A stretch of 64,000 nt of DNA from Propionibacteriaceae bacterium (GCA_031261485.1 JAISJO010000082.1:1-64000), one strand, 5' to 3'; shown: positions 1-8,927, counted from the stretch's first letter. Made by a program: numbers and translations. The notes: generated from the sequence alone by a model not told the origin.

Positions 1-418
1 AGACACCGACGATGAGTCGGTATGTGATGCTCTGCGCACAGTCGATGCCGCAGAGTGGGTGGCCCGGATGCCCGATGGGTTGGACACCATGGTCGGCTCA
101 GGTCGTACGGCGCTCACGCCGGGCCAGGCCCAACAAATCGCCCTAGCCCGTCTGGTCATCGCCGACCCGCACACGCTGGTCCTCGATGAGGCGACGTCTC
201 TGATCGACCCGACGACCGCGCGCCACGTCGAGGGTTCCATGTCGGCCCTCTTGGGAGGACGTACCGTGGTCGCCATCGCCCACCGCCTCCACACCGCCCA
301 CGACGCCGAACGTATCGCAGTGGTCATTGACGGCAGAGTCGCCGAGTTGGGTTCGCATGAGGAATTGATGGCGCTCGATGGGGAGTACGCGAAGTTGTGG
401 GTCGCCTGGACGACGTAG
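1..418 (+). CDS. ABC exporter ATP-binding domain, C-terminal fragment
   Basis: The reading frame is open from base 2 to the stop at 416-418, so this is the 3' end of a gene that starts before the window; the ATG at 59 is internal. It holds the end of an ABC nucleotide-binding domain: a signature region reading LTPGQ instead of LSGGQ, Walker B TLVLDEATS, and the H-loop in IAHRL, followed by the usual export-type ending with an ELGSHEEL-like segment. This layout is typical of fused TM-NBD exporters (MsbA/CydC-like), in which the NBD is at the C-terminus. The degenerate signature suggests it is the less active half of a heterodimer, whose partner would lie upstream and out of view. Substrate cannot be told. 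Confidence 0.88.
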   Translation, partial: DTDDESVCDALRTVDAAEWVARMPDGLDTMVGSGRTALTPGQAQQIALARLVIADPHTLVLDEATSLIDPTTARHVEGSMSALLGGRTVVAIAHRLHTAHDAERIAVVIDGRVAELGSHEELMALDGEYAKLWVAWTT

Positions 419-428
419 GGAGTTTCTC

Positions 429-1262
429 TTATCGCCTTCCTAGCGCCCAACAAGCAATGGCAGCAGCGGCACCTACGTTGAGGGAATCGGTGCCAGCGCT
501 CATGGGAATCATGACGTGGACATCGGCCTGACCTAGCCAGTCCTCAGATAGCCCCTCGCCCTCGGTTCCCAGCATGAGGGCAAGTTTGTCCAGTCCCGCG
601 CAGCCACCATCATGGTCCTTGCGCCACGTCTGTACAAATGCGTCCAGGCTTACTGCGTCGTCGCTCAAACACAGCGCGACAAGGGTAAACCCGGCTGCTT
701 TGAGTGTGCGCAATCCTTCGAGCGAGTCATCGAACCGTACCCACGGCATCGAGAAGACCGCACCCATCGAGGTCTTGATCGCCCTGCGATACAGAGGGTC
801 AGCGCACTGCGGAGACAGAGCAATCCCGTCCCATCCCAGTCCCGCCGCACTACGAATGATGGTGCCGAGGTTGGTGGGTTCCACGATGTCTTCGCACAGG
901 AGGAGTCGGGAAGAACCGAGCAGGTCGTCAAGAGTTGTCGAAGTGTGTCTGTCGAAACAGGCCAACGCCCCACGATGTACATGGAACCCGGTCAGCGACT
1001 CCATGAGAGAGTTCGAGGCGATGTACACAGGTGCGTCACTGCTTGCGACATCAGTTTCTAGGGCAGTGTATTGAGCAGGGGAGAGAAGGAAGGAGCGCGG
1101 ATGGTACCCGGCTTCAAGTGCTCGCTGAATCACCTTGGCGCCTTCGGCGATGAACACGCCTTCCTTCGCTTCGAGATGTCGCCGCAGGGACGAGTCGCGC
1201 AGTGAGACGTAATCCCGAAGTCGCGGGTCGGTTGGGTCGGTGACGTCGATGTACATGGGCAC
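429..1262 (-). CDS. SpoU/TrmH-family RNA 2'-O-methyltransferase
   Basis: A 277-residue protein with the three SpoU (SPOUT) motifs in order: EDIVEPTNLGTIIRSA near residues 122-138, LMLGTEGEGLS near 228, and IPMSAGTDSLNVGAAAAIA near the C-terminus, which forms the SAM-binding trefoil knot. The N-terminal ~100 residues, with GVFIAEGAKVIQRAL, match the small substrate-binding domain of TrmH/RlmB-like enzymes. The likely reaction is SAM-dependent 2'-O-ribose methylation of rRNA or tRNA; the exact site cannot be predicted. It converges with the ABC gene (10 nt between stops). The start may be the ATG at 1262 or the one two codons later. Confident on family, not on substrate. Confidence 0.9.
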   Translation of the reverse strand: MPMYIDVTDPTDPRLRDYVSLRDSSLRRHLEAKEGVFIAEGAKVIQRALEAGYHPRSFLLSPAQYTALETDVASSDAPVYIASNSLMESLTGFHVHRGALACFDRHTSTTLDDLLGSSRLLLCEDIVEPTNLGTIIRSAAGLGWDGIALSPQCADPLYRRAIKTSMGAVFSMPWVRFDDSLEGLRTLKAAGFTLVALCLSDDAVSLDAFVQTWRKDHDGGCAGLDKLALMLGTEGEGLSEDWLGQADVHVMIPMSAGTDSLNVGAAAAIACWALGRR

Positions 1263-1299
1263 CCAGCCATCTTAATTGGTGTGGGAATGCCCCATCGAT

Positions 1300-1893
1300 C
1301 TAGCGATTGGGAAAGAGTAACTGACGGGCTTGGGCCACGGATCTGAAGACGACAGCGTTCATCCCCGCCGCTCTCGCCGCATCAGCATTCGCCTCACGGT
1401 CGTCGAAGAAGACCATCTGGTCCAGCGGAACCCCTGCCAGTTCGGATAGTGCCAGAAATGCCCCCGCATCGGGTTTCCGCACACCGATATCGCCTGACAC
1501 GACCCACGTCCTGATGAGGGAGTCGAGTCCAAACTGCTGTCTCAGAATCCGTGACCATTCCGACACATCGTTACTCAAGCACGCGACATGGGTTCCGAGG
1601 GCGGCCAGGTCCTCCAAGAGGGCTTTCATCCCGGGCATGAGCCTATGCCGCGAGCAGTACGTGGCATCGTCGCCATCAACACCACACGCCGCCCAGAACT
1701 CGTCCGAGGTAAGGTGTCCCAGGCTCGCCCGCCGATACAACCCTCGAACGTCCGCTTCAGGCAATTTGCAACCGAGTTCGCGCAGGTACGGAATCAGTAA
1801 TTCAGTCTCATCGTCGCCGACCTCGTACAAGACTCCCATCGCGTCGAACACCACCACCGACGCTCGATTTCCAGGCTCAACCATGCCTCCCAT
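1300..1893 (-). CDS. HAD-superfamily hydrolase
   Basis: A 197-residue protein with HAD motifs: motif I VVFDAMGVLYE (nucleophile Asp, but Met where many HADs have the second Asp), motif II CLSNDVSEW, the Lys of motif III in RKPDAGAF, and motif IV FFDDREANADAARAAG. The small helical cap between motifs I and II is that of the haloacid dehalogenase/epoxide-hydrolase-N-terminal-like phosphatases. The absence of the second motif-I Asp occurs in some subgroups (FDLGGVL or FDAYGTL types), so it need not mean loss of activity, but phosphatase activity is less certain. It is encoded 37 nt upstream of the methylase gene on the same strand and may be cotranscribed. Start could also be the Met at residue 4. 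Confidence 0.85.
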   Translation of the reverse strand: MGGMVEPGNRASVVVFDAMGVLYEVGDDETELLIPYLRELGCKLPEADVRGLYRRASLGHLTSDEFWAACGVDGDDATYCSRHRLMPGMKALLEDLAALGTHVACLSNDVSEWSRILRQQFGLDSLIRTWVVSGDIGVRKPDAGAFLALSELAGVPLDQMVFFDDREANADAARAAGMNAVVFRSVAQARQLLFPNR

Positions 1894-2003
1894 TGTCCCA
1901 TGCCACAGCCATGCCTCCCTCGCGTCGATTCAGTCATCGAGCCCCGCTGCATGACATCGGCGGACCGAATGTAGTAGAGTAACTCAGGCCTCGAAAGAGG
2001 TTT

Positions 2004-2077
<74 letters not shown>

Positions 2078-2094
2078 CAAAAGAGTCGCCGAAC

Positions 2095-2637
2095 CTTGAC
2101 TGGGGGCCCGCCAACGGTCACAGGCTCAAATCCTGTCAACCCAACAAAACGTTGCCGAACCTGATGACCAATACTTCAAACAGTTCACCGTCAAGCACCC
2201 CTTGACTGGGGGCCCGCCAACGGTCACAGATTCAAATCCTGTCAACCCGACAAAACGTTGTCGAACCTGACGGCCAATACTTCATACAGTTCACCGTCAA
2301 GCATCCCTTGACTGGGGGCCCGCCGACGGTCGCAGGTTCAAATCCTGTCAACCCGACAAAAGAGTCGTCGAACCTGATGACCAATACTTCAGACAGTTCA
2401 CCGTCAAACACCCCTTGACTGGGGGCCCGCCAACGGTCGCAGGTTCAAATCCTGTCAACCCGACAAAATTGGCAGCGAGCCAGATGATTGAAACCTCGAA
2501 CAATTCGTCGTCACGCACCCCTTGACTGCGGGCCCGCCAACGGTCACAAGTCCAAATCCCGTCAACCCGACAAAAGAGTCGCCGAACCTTGACTGGGGGC
2601 CCGCCAACGGTCGCAGGTTCAAATCCTGTCAACCCGA
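2095..2637 (+). repeat. Tandem array of six decayed tRNA-Pro 3' halves
   Basis: Six copies of a segment resembling the anticodon loop through the acceptor 3' strand of the preceding tRNA-Pro start at about 2095, 2201, 2307, 2414, 2521 and 2588, each about 50 bp and beginning CTTGACTGGGGGCCCGCC. The spacing is 106-107 bp for most units, with a shared spacer (like GATGACCAATACTTC..CAGTTCACCGTCAA); the last step is 67 bp. In all copies the TCAAG half of the anticodon stem is replaced, so they cannot fold as tRNA. T-arms and acceptor ends show point changes consistent with decay. No ORF here is credible. The best explanation is repeated integration at a tRNA 3' end attachment site, or tandem duplication of one such scar. 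Confidence 0.9.
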
Positions 2638-2841
2638 CAAAAAACGTTGTCGGACCCTTCTTTCCGACAGACTCTCCAGCCGCATTCCTTGACCTCCCAG
2701 CCAGATCCTAGTTCTGGCGAGTAGATGTTCTCGAGAAGTACCGACAATCACTTTCGAAATAGCCTCTTTACGTGGACATGCGCCAGCGGCGCTTGCCAGC
2801 CGGGCGTTGGATTAGTTGGAATAGTCGGATACCATTGCCAT

Positions 2842-3114
2842 ATGAGCACACCCTTGGTTGAGACAGCGAGAGTTCTGCCGAAGGGGCAGATTACAATCCC
2901 GAAGGCGATTCGGGAGGCGCTAGGCGTGGGCACCGATGACCGAGTGGTCCTCGTGTGGGACGGGCAGAAGGCCACGATGATGAACCCTGCCTTGTACGCG
3001 ATGCAGTGGTTGGGCGACAAGGTTCGCGTGGATGTTGAGGCTTCGGGGTTCACCTCGGATGAGGACATCGCCGACTATGTCACACAGATGCGGCGTGAGG
3101 CGCGCGAGCGGTGA
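2842..3114 (+). CDS. AbrB/SpoVT-like antitoxin
   Basis: A 90-residue protein beginning at the ATG at 2842, well inside the 129-residue track ORF, because family similarity starts at ETARVLPKGQITIPKAIREAL, the swapped-hairpin AbrB/MazE DNA-binding motif. The C-terminal half is helical and charged (SDEDIADYVTQMRREARER) and likely binds and neutralises the toxin encoded next. Its stop overlaps the GTG start of the PIN gene by four bases (GTGA), which implies translational coupling. Such antitoxins usually bind their own promoter alone or with the toxin. It sits between tRNA-derived repeats (2637 and 3696), as expected for mobile cargo. Confidence 0.85.
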   Translation: MSTPLVETARVLPKGQITIPKAIREALGVGTDDRVVLVWDGQKATMMNPALYAMQWLGDKVRVDVEASGFTSDEDIADYVTQMRREARER

Positions 3115-3515
3115 GGGTGCTGGTAGACACGAATGTGTTGATCTCTGCGTTCGTCTTCCCGCAGGGTTTGACGGCCCAGGCTTTCGCCCGAGTGATCGAC
3201 AGCGACGATGAGGCCATGGTGTGCGGGTACTCTGTCGCTGAGTTGTACGATGTCGTCTCTCGCAAGTTTCCTCGCGTGTTGTCAAGTCTGCCCGAGTTCA
3301 TGGCTTACCTCACCCAGGGGGTTCGGTTCGTCTCCACGCCGACGGAACCGATTGTCGGCGAGATTGTCTTGCGAGACGAGGGCGACCAGCCAATCTTGCG
3401 GGCGGCTCTGGCGAGCGGGGCTGATGTGATTCTGACGGGAGACAGGGACATCTTGGATGCAGGGATGGACTATCCTCAGGCCTTGACTGCCACAGCCTAC
3501 CTCGCTCGGTCATGA
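3111..3515 (+). CDS. PIN-domain toxin (VapC-like ribonuclease)
   Basis: A 134-residue PIN domain protein. The metal-binding acids are visible: D6 in VLVDTNVLIS, E44 in SVAELYDV, D92 in RDEGDQPIL and D111/D113 in LTGDRDIL. It most resembles the group of PIN toxins annotated as PIN_3-like toxin components, which pair with AbrB- or RHH-type antitoxins. The expected activity is Mg-dependent cleavage of RNA (often tRNA) when the antitoxin is degraded; the target is unknown. The GTG start overlaps the antitoxin stop. All key residues are present, so the toxin looks intact. Confidence 0.88.
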   Translation: MRVLVDTNVLISAFVFPQGLTAQAFARVIDSDDEAMVCGYSVAELYDVVSRKFPRVLSSLPEFMAYLTQGVRFVSTPTEPIVGEIVLRDEGDQPILRAALASGADVILTGDRDILDAGMDYPQALTATAYLARS

Positions 3516-3695
3516 GCGTGCGCGCGGATGGAGTCCATTCGCTTAGGTCGCGATGGCGAAAGCAAAGGCATGTGAGGGCCACGGTCGTACGAACTGGCTG
3601 AAAGGACTGGCTCAAGAGTTGGGGTTCTTGTGCGGACAACCCTCGAAATAGCCGCAGTTCGCCGCATAATGCTTGCTTGACAAGGCGATTTCTGT

Positions 3696-3736
3696 GACTC
3701 CACCGACGGTCACCGGCTCAAGCCCTAGCGACCCGA
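3696..3736 (+). repeat. Isolated degenerate tRNA-Pro 3' copy
   Basis: The segment CCACCGACGGTCACCGGC followed by TCAAGCCCTAGCGACCCGA aligns with the 3' part of the array units at 2095-2637, with several substitutions. It lies beyond the toxin-antitoxin pair, so the pair is bracketed by tRNA-derived repeats. The remainder of 3516-3771 shows nothing recognisable. Confidence 0.65.
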
Positions 3737-3771
3737 AAGAATCGGCACTACCCCTGGGGCGACGCCATCGT

Positions 3772-4254
3772 TCAGTCGACGTGAACGGTCTTGTCGCCTG
3801 TCATCTTCCAGTCGAAGGGTCCCGAACTGGTGAACACACTTGTCTTGCCGTCGTCGTAGTAGAAAGTCAGCTTCTTGCCACTGACCCCATACTCGGTTGA
3901 GAACAACTCGCTGCCGTCATGGTTCACTATCGTCAGGCGATTGTCCGCTGTGGAGTAATCAAAGCCGTAGAAATTTCTCGTCCCGACCCGCAGCCACGCC
4001 TGACCGTCAAAGAACACAATTGTGCAGCGAACCTCAAGGCCCATATCGTCCTTGTACGGCGGAAGGGCCCATACTTTCTCGTCTAGGACGACGCGCTGTA
4101 CGGCAATCTCGGTGGAGCCTGGTTCGAGGAGCCAGCCACCGGATACGTCGCCGCCCCGGCTGTCACCGCCGCACGAACTGAATACAAACAGGCAGGATAC
4201 CGCCACGACAAGCGTCAATAGCAGAGTCGGGGCCTTCGGGTGGATTCGTGACAT
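3772..4254 (-). CDS. Small lipoprotein of unknown function
   Basis: A 160-residue protein with a type II signal peptide: positively charged start, hydrophobic run LLLTLVVAVSCLFVF, and lipobox FSSC followed by GG, so it should be lipidated at Cys27 or close to it and face outward. The mature part is rich in beta-strand patterns with repeated Gly/Thr turns (FDGQAWLRV, RLTIVNHDGSELF), resembling small lipocalin- or META-like beta barrels, but I recognise no family. It is on the same strand as the licD-type cassette, about 200 bp after it, and could be unrelated. Start chosen because it gives a complete signal peptide. Confidence 0.75.
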   Translation of the reverse strand: MSRIHPKAPTLLLTLVVAVSCLFVFSSCGGDSRGGDVSGGWLLEPGSTEIAVQRVVLDEKVWALPPYKDDMGLEVRCTIVFFDGQAWLRVGTRNFYGFDYSTADNRLTIVNHDGSELFSTEYGVSGKKLTFYYDDGKTSVFTSSGPFDWKMTGDKTVHVD

Positions 4255-4453
4255 TTCGTCCTCCTTGACAGAAATACCGGTCGCCTACAATCGCAGGAAT
4301 AAGCCTACCAAGCACGACAGACACAGACGAGACCTTGGTCGAACTGACAACACCTCACGACCACCTCGTCGACGACCTCAGCCACGGCGTCCCCACCGGG
4401 CTGCTTCAACTCTATGAAGAGGCTCATGACGACCAACTGCTCTATTCAGAGAT

Positions 4454-5575
4454 TCACCAGCAGGTCGCGTTGTAGAACTCGTACACGTCTTTGACTGTGG
4501 AGATTCCCCAATTTTGGGGGATACCCGTGTTTGCTGCGTCGGGCCCGAGACCGCCTGGTGTGAAGTATTCCTTGTCAGCGACACGCTCGTACCAGGTCAG
4601 GATGCGATCCATGTGGGGTGTGGGCACGTCGACGATCTGGGCAAAGCCTTTCAGATTGCACAGGCCATAGGGAAAGTCTTCCCCAAAATACCGGGAAGAC
4701 AAGTCAGGAACAAAACCTGCATCCACTGGGCGCATCGGCGAGAGGATTCCGTGCAGAGAAGGGATGCTGCGCAGTTTCGCTGTCAGCGCCTCAGCGGTTG
4801 ATGCATCGTAGTGGGTGGCGAGGGGAATCACGCCTGTCAGGTCCATCTCCGGCAATGCCCGACAAATAGCCTGCAACTCAGCGTCACACTCAAGAAGCAA
4901 TGTCGAAGCCTCGTCATTCCAGTCGGCATAGAAGGCGACGTTGGCAGGCCACGTCTCACCTGCAGTCCAATTATGGAACAGAGAATAGAGCCTGGACGTA
5001 TGCAGGATGGGATTGGACGGAGTCAGGGCGACACTGAGGTAGTTGGGCAGCGACTCGACGGTGAGGCCAAGAACCGAGGATAGAAGCGACGCAACGCGGG
5101 CTGTGTCCGATCCCCGAATGGCGGCGCACCGAACAGAAGGCTTCTTGGACGCAGTCACCATGCCCGGCGTGAGTCTCGCAATGGCAGGAACTCGGTCCAG
5201 TCCGGCGAAGATCACGCCGACTTGGCTGAGTCTCTGACCTGCAAGCTCCGTCCCCCCATATCCCGGCACAGAACACACAGTGGCTCCTGGACGAAGATGA
5301 GGCAGGGCCGCATCAAGAAACGCTATTCGAGAGAAGGAAGGAAGCGTCATCAGCACGAGATCGGACCCCACCAGCGCTTCACCAATATCGGATGTAACCT
5401 TGCCGATATTGAAGGTCCATGAATCGCCCGTGGCCGAATCCGTGTATCCGATAGGCACAGAGAAAGTGCCAGGATGAGTCGTCAACAGACGGGACTCAAC
5501 GCCTGAACTTGTGTCCAAGTATGCGCACAGGGCAAGACCGATGTTGCCTCCCCCGACGACTGTGACCTTTGTCAT
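4454..5575 (-). CDS. NAD(P)-dependent opine/octopine dehydrogenase-family protein
   Basis: A 373-residue protein with an N-terminal Rossmann fold (VTVVGGGNIGLALCAYL, dinucleotide-binding GxGxxG variant GGGNIG) and a C-terminal helical domain of the octopine/nopaline dehydrogenase type. The segment SNPILHTSRLY contains the His region expected for the catalytic site in this family. Family members reductively condense an amino acid or amine with a 2-oxo acid, or act on related hydroxy acids. The ATG overlaps the stop of the upstream fusion gene (ATGA), so it is translated with it. With the LicD and nucleotidyltransferase/aminotransferase neighbours it may make or modify the group attached to a surface glycan; that role is inference. 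Confidence 0.82.
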   Translation of the reverse strand: MTKVTVVGGGNIGLALCAYLDTSSGVESRLLTTHPGTFSVPIGYTDSATGDSWTFNIGKVTSDIGEALVGSDLVLMTLPSFSRIAFLDAALPHLRPGATVCSVPGYGGTELAGQRLSQVGVIFAGLDRVPAIARLTPGMVTASKKPSVRCAAIRGSDTARVASLLSSVLGLTVESLPNYLSVALTPSNPILHTSRLYSLFHNWTAGETWPANVAFYADWNDEASTLLLECDAELQAICRALPEMDLTGVIPLATHYDASTAEALTAKLRSIPSLHGILSPMRPVDAGFVPDLSSRYFGEDFPYGLCNLKGFAQIVDVPTPHMDRILTWYERVADKEYFTPGGLGPDAANTGIPQNWGISTVKDVYEFYNATCW

Positions 5576-7407
5576 GCCAGTTCCTCTCTCAGAGCATCCA
5601 CAAGACGCTGGTTGTCCTCGGGCCTGCGAATAGCCACACGCATGAATTGTCGACCCTGCACGGAATCACCGAGTTTGCCCAGCTTCTCGGACAAGTCCTT
5701 GACGAGCAAATTGTGCCTTTCCAGCAGTCTGCCTGCCAGAGTTGCCACTGTCAGTGGGCAGTCCACTAGCTCGATCATGACGAAGTTCGCCTGTGAGGGG
5801 AAGACCACGATATGCGGGACATCTTCCAACACGGTCATGAAGAGGGCACGGGCCTCGCGGAACAGGTCCATCCCGGCCGCGTACTCCTTCGCGTACTTGC
5901 CCTCGATTTGGAGGTAAAACTCCGCGAAGGAATTGATATTCCAGATCGCCACGTCCTGGCGCAGAGCAGCGACATAGTCTGCGTCTCCCGAAACGGCCAC
6001 TCCCAGGCGAAGACCTGGCACCCCATATGACTTGGAAATCGACTTCACGACCACAACATGGGGATACTCGGCGAGAAAATCCCTTGTCAGAAGAGTCGCA
6101 TCAACCTCGTCCGCGAAGTCCACGAAAGACTCATCCATCACCAGACGCACGCCCCGAGTCTCGGCCCAGGCCGCCAACCTGACCACATCAGCGCGCGGAA
6201 TGTAGTTGCCTGTGGGATTGTCGGGATTGACCACCACAAGAGTGGAGATCGGCTTGTCATCAAAGAACCTCATGATGTCATCGGCCGTGTAGGAGAAACC
6301 AGGTGTGGTAGGGACGAACGTAATCTCGGCTTTCTCAGGCAGACTGTTGGGATACTCCTCGAACGTGGGCCGAACCACGCCCACTCTGCCGACAACCTTC
6401 TCCATCATGGGGCGAATCAGCTCAGCGGCCCCATTACCCACGACAACTGAGTCAACCGGAATATCGAAGTTCTTGGCCGCGAGCAGCGCGTTGACCCCCA
6501 TGCCTGACGGATACTGAGTGAGCAGGGTCGTGAAACTGGCCTGCAACTCGTCAATCAGAGTGCGTGGAGGGAAGAAAGGGTTAACCAGGTAACAGAAGTC
6601 AGTCAGCTTCGGATAACGCCAATACCCGCCATACCTCTTCCCAATCGCCTCAAGACGCTCACCTGCAGAAGGCTGGAACATAGACTCCGCGATATCCAAG
6701 TCCTGGATATCGTCAATCTCATACCACAACTGCCCCGCAAGCCTCTTCGCCTGGATCTGCGGCTGACTCACCATCGCGATAACCCGCAACACCTGTTCGT
6801 AATAGGCGTTCGCGCCCCACGCCTTGATATACGCCTCAAGGAAAGGAACATACACCGACGCCGAAAAACCTTTGCCGAACTTGTAGATGTTCACAGTCTT
6901 GTAATAGGAGGAAATACCCGCGAAAGAAAAGTGCTGTTTGTCGATGAAGTCGCTGATCGTGTCGTCCACCTTTAGAGTGACCACGGTCCCGTCCATCCAC
7001 GACTCGTACTTATCCACCAGAGCCAGAGATGCGCGCTCATCAGTGAGAAGCGACTCCAAGACGGAATCCTCGAAAATGAGATCCGACTCCAACAAGAGCG
7101 TGTCATCCTCGACCAGCCGAGAACGCGCCAACCATAGAGAATAGATATTGTTGGTCTGGTCATAGATAGGGTTTTCGACAAACTCAATCGGTGTGGCAAC
7201 ATCCAGAGTCGCGATGTACTTCACCAGCTTCTCGGCCGCGTACCCGACCACGAGGACGATCCGGCTCAAACCCACCCTGTCGAGTTGGCCCAACATCCGC
7301 GAAATCAAGGTCACGCCATTGACCGGCACCATGCACTTTGTGTTCTCAGCAGTCAACGCCCCCAGACGCGTGCCCATCCCGGCCGCCAGAATCACTGCCT
7401 GCATCAC
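5572..7407 (-). CDS. LicC-type nucleotidyltransferase fused to class I/II aminotransferase
   Basis: A 611-residue two-domain enzyme. Residues 1 to ~235 form a sugar/choline-phosphate nucleotidyltransferase: AVILAAGMGTRLG at the N-terminus, ENTKCMVPVNG with the Lys expected for NTP binding, and LLLESDLIFED with the metal-binding Asp. Residues ~245 to 611 form a PLP-dependent fold-type I aminotransferase of HisC type: VVNPDNPTGNY, RLVMDESFVDF and SISKSYGVPGLRLG, where the Lys in SISKS is the PLP Schiff-base residue. The fusion implies that one gene product makes an amino compound and activates it as a CMP-type derivative. A comparable arrangement is, to my knowledge, known for aminoethylphosphonate cytidylyltransferases, but no PEP mutase gene is in the window. 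It lies 41 nt after the licD gene. Confidence 0.88.
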   Translation of the reverse strand: MMQAVILAAGMGTRLGALTAENTKCMVPVNGVTLISRMLGQLDRVGLSRIVLVVGYAAEKLVKYIATLDVATPIEFVENPIYDQTNNIYSLWLARSRLVEDDTLLLESDLIFEDSVLESLLTDERASLALVDKYESWMDGTVVTLKVDDTISDFIDKQHFSFAGISSYYKTVNIYKFGKGFSASVYVPFLEAYIKAWGANAYYEQVLRVIAMVSQPQIQAKRLAGQLWYEIDDIQDLDIAESMFQPSAGERLEAIGKRYGGYWRYPKLTDFCYLVNPFFPPRTLIDELQASFTTLLTQYPSGMGVNALLAAKNFDIPVDSVVVGNGAAELIRPMMEKVVGRVGVVRPTFEEYPNSLPEKAEITFVPTTPGFSYTADDIMRFFDDKPISTLVVVNPDNPTGNYIPRADVVRLAAWAETRGVRLVMDESFVDFADEVDATLLTRDFLAEYPHVVVVKSISKSYGVPGLRLGVAVSGDADYVAALRQDVAIWNINSFAEFYLQIEGKYAKEYAAGMDLFREARALFMTVLEDVPHIVVFPSQANFVMIELVDCPLTVATLAGRLLERHNLLVKDLSEKLGKLGDSVQGRQFMRVAIRRPEDNQRLVDALREELA

Positions 7408-7448
7408 TATCCTTTGCTCGCGGAAGTCACCGTACTAGGAGATATTTC

Positions 7449-8492
7449 CTAGTCGCCATCCGTTTCCACGAGTTCCACATGCTTCCAGTGAGTCGTCATG
7501 TCGGTGGGAAGACTCCAATAGTCTCCGTAGGACTTGCGCAGATTCAGATCGGTGTCGGCAGGGACAGTGTACGCACTCCCTTCGAAGGGGGCCATCCCCA
7601 AGGGGAAGACTGCCTCGCACCTGTGGACAGAGTTGGTGAGCCTCTGGAGGCGCTGGTTGTCGATTCCGTACATGACGTACTCACTCGTCGCGTCAGGAAA
7701 GTCGGTGGCGATGGCTTCGCGGATGTGGCGGGTGAATATCGCCTCGATGATGTCCGCGCCCTCACTGGCTGAGTCAAGATACGGCTCAGCTTCCCACACC
7801 TGTCGAGTAGGCGACGGTAAGGCTCGCAACTCTTCCTCCAGACTCGTTCGACGTTGGACGTAAAAGTCCAGCGCGGCCCCCGTCGGCAACCGCAGAATGT
7901 CAACCGGGAAGATATCCACAAAAGAATGATCCGCAGGATCCGACCAACGGAACCGGATCTGCCGACACAGGACCCAGCGGTCGAACACACGGGTCAACCG
8001 ATGACCCGGATCCTCAGCAAGAATACTCTCCAGTTCCTCAAAGTCCTGCCTGGGCATCTGGACATCAAGGTCGTCATCCCACGGAATGAACCCCTGATGA
8101 CGCACCGCACCAAGCAGGGTCCCATAGGCCAGCCAATAACGCAACCCATTCTGCTCACACACATCAGCGAACTGCGCCAACAACCGCGCGTGAGAAACCT
8201 GCGCCTGACGCAAAGCCCCAGTGGCCTCAGGCAATCCAGCAAAGAAGCGGCGCTTAGCATCGAAGAGAGTCTCGCCCTCGCGCGTGTACAAGGACCAGAA
8301 CCGCATCTCGTCCTGGGCAACTTTGGCGACGAAAACATTGTTAGTGCGTTGGAGGTTTTCCGTGCCGGTATGCTCGACCCGGTCCATCGCCTCTTCCAAC
8401 CGAATCAGCCGTGCCTGAAGGTCGAGTAAGTAATTCTCCGTCGCTTTGCCGGTCAGCGGAAGCCAGCGACGCAACTGCGCTTTCAAGCCCAT
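7449..8492 (-). CDS. LicD-family phosphotransferase
   Basis: A 347-residue protein whose middle part has the LicD hallmark: LRYWLAYGTLLGAVRHQGF followed by IPWDDDLDVQM near residues 118-145, the nucleotidyltransferase-like core that transfers phosphocholine or similar phospho-groups from a CDP carrier to teichoic acid or glycan. The N-terminal ~100 residues are a helical, coiled-coil-like region (LQARLIRLEEAMDRVE) also seen in glycan-assembly enzymes. As first gene of the minus-strand cassette it is followed by the nucleotidyltransferase/aminotransferase fusion and the opine-dehydrogenase-like gene, which probably supply its donor. Clear ribosome site (AAGGAGGAACG) before the ATG. Confidence 0.9.
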   Translation of the reverse strand: MGLKAQLRRWLPLTGKATENYLLDLQARLIRLEEAMDRVEHTGTENLQRTNNVFVAKVAQDEMRFWSLYTREGETLFDAKRRFFAGLPEATGALRQAQVSHARLLAQFADVCEQNGLRYWLAYGTLLGAVRHQGFIPWDDDLDVQMPRQDFEELESILAEDPGHRLTRVFDRWVLCRQIRFRWSDPADHSFVDIFPVDILRLPTGAALDFYVQRRTSLEEELRALPSPTRQVWEAEPYLDSASEGADIIEAIFTRHIREAIATDFPDATSEYVMYGIDNQRLQRLTNSVHRCEAVFPLGMAPFEGSAYTVPADTDLNLRKSYGDYWSLPTDMTTHWKHVELVETDGD

Positions 8493-8927
8493 CGTTCCTC
8501 CTTGAGCGATATCCCCAGTTGCGGAAGTCTAACACGGACCCGGAAGCGCATTGGTCGCCCGTCTGACCTGAGAACAACCACGCCACTCACCCCCAACCCT
8601 GAGCAAGTCCCGACCGTTTGGCTTTACTCCACACCACCGGACACGATGGGGACCTGCTTCGTGAAATGCGGCTCCAGAACCTCGCCGACCATGATTCGCA
8701 GTCAGGGAACTCATTGCGTTGGGAGCTTCGAATGGCAAGCCGCTGGCAGTAACTGGAAGCTATGGCAACCAGCCCAAATTCAGAGCAAAGCCCGCGACGG
8801 CCCCAGTTTCAGCTCCCCCTAACCCGACACAATGGATTCCGTAGAAGTAAGGAACTGTGTTGGAGCAAGACTCGCGGGTGAGATGTGCCCTGCCACAGGT
8901 CAGATTGCCCGCGAAACGGTTGCAACA
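8493..8927. other. Intergenic region without recognisable gene
   Basis: This stretch separates the minus-strand licD cassette from the plus-strand NTPase operon. ORFs of 60-106 codons exist on both strands but have no ribosome site, no family resemblance and biased composition unlike their neighbours. I see no RNA gene or clear inverted repeat. It may be a decayed sequence plus the upstream regulatory region of the operon promoter at 8928. Confidence 0.5.

Noticed and set aside
2348-2632. Minus-strand ORF of 94 codons with MTGFEPATVGGPPVK repeats
   Set aside because: It is the antisense reading of the tRNA-Pro 3' copies; GFEPAT peptides are a well-known artefact of tRNA ends.
2095-2637. Possible CRISPR array
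   Set aside because: Unit length near 106 bp, repeats match the tRNA, spacers are alike, and no cas gene is present.
4335-4473. Short ORF (VELTTPHDHLVDDLSHGVP-like, ending VAL)
   Set aside because: Only a TTG start, no ribosome site and it runs into the opposite gene end. Acidic composition is coding-like, so a gene remnant is possible but not supported.
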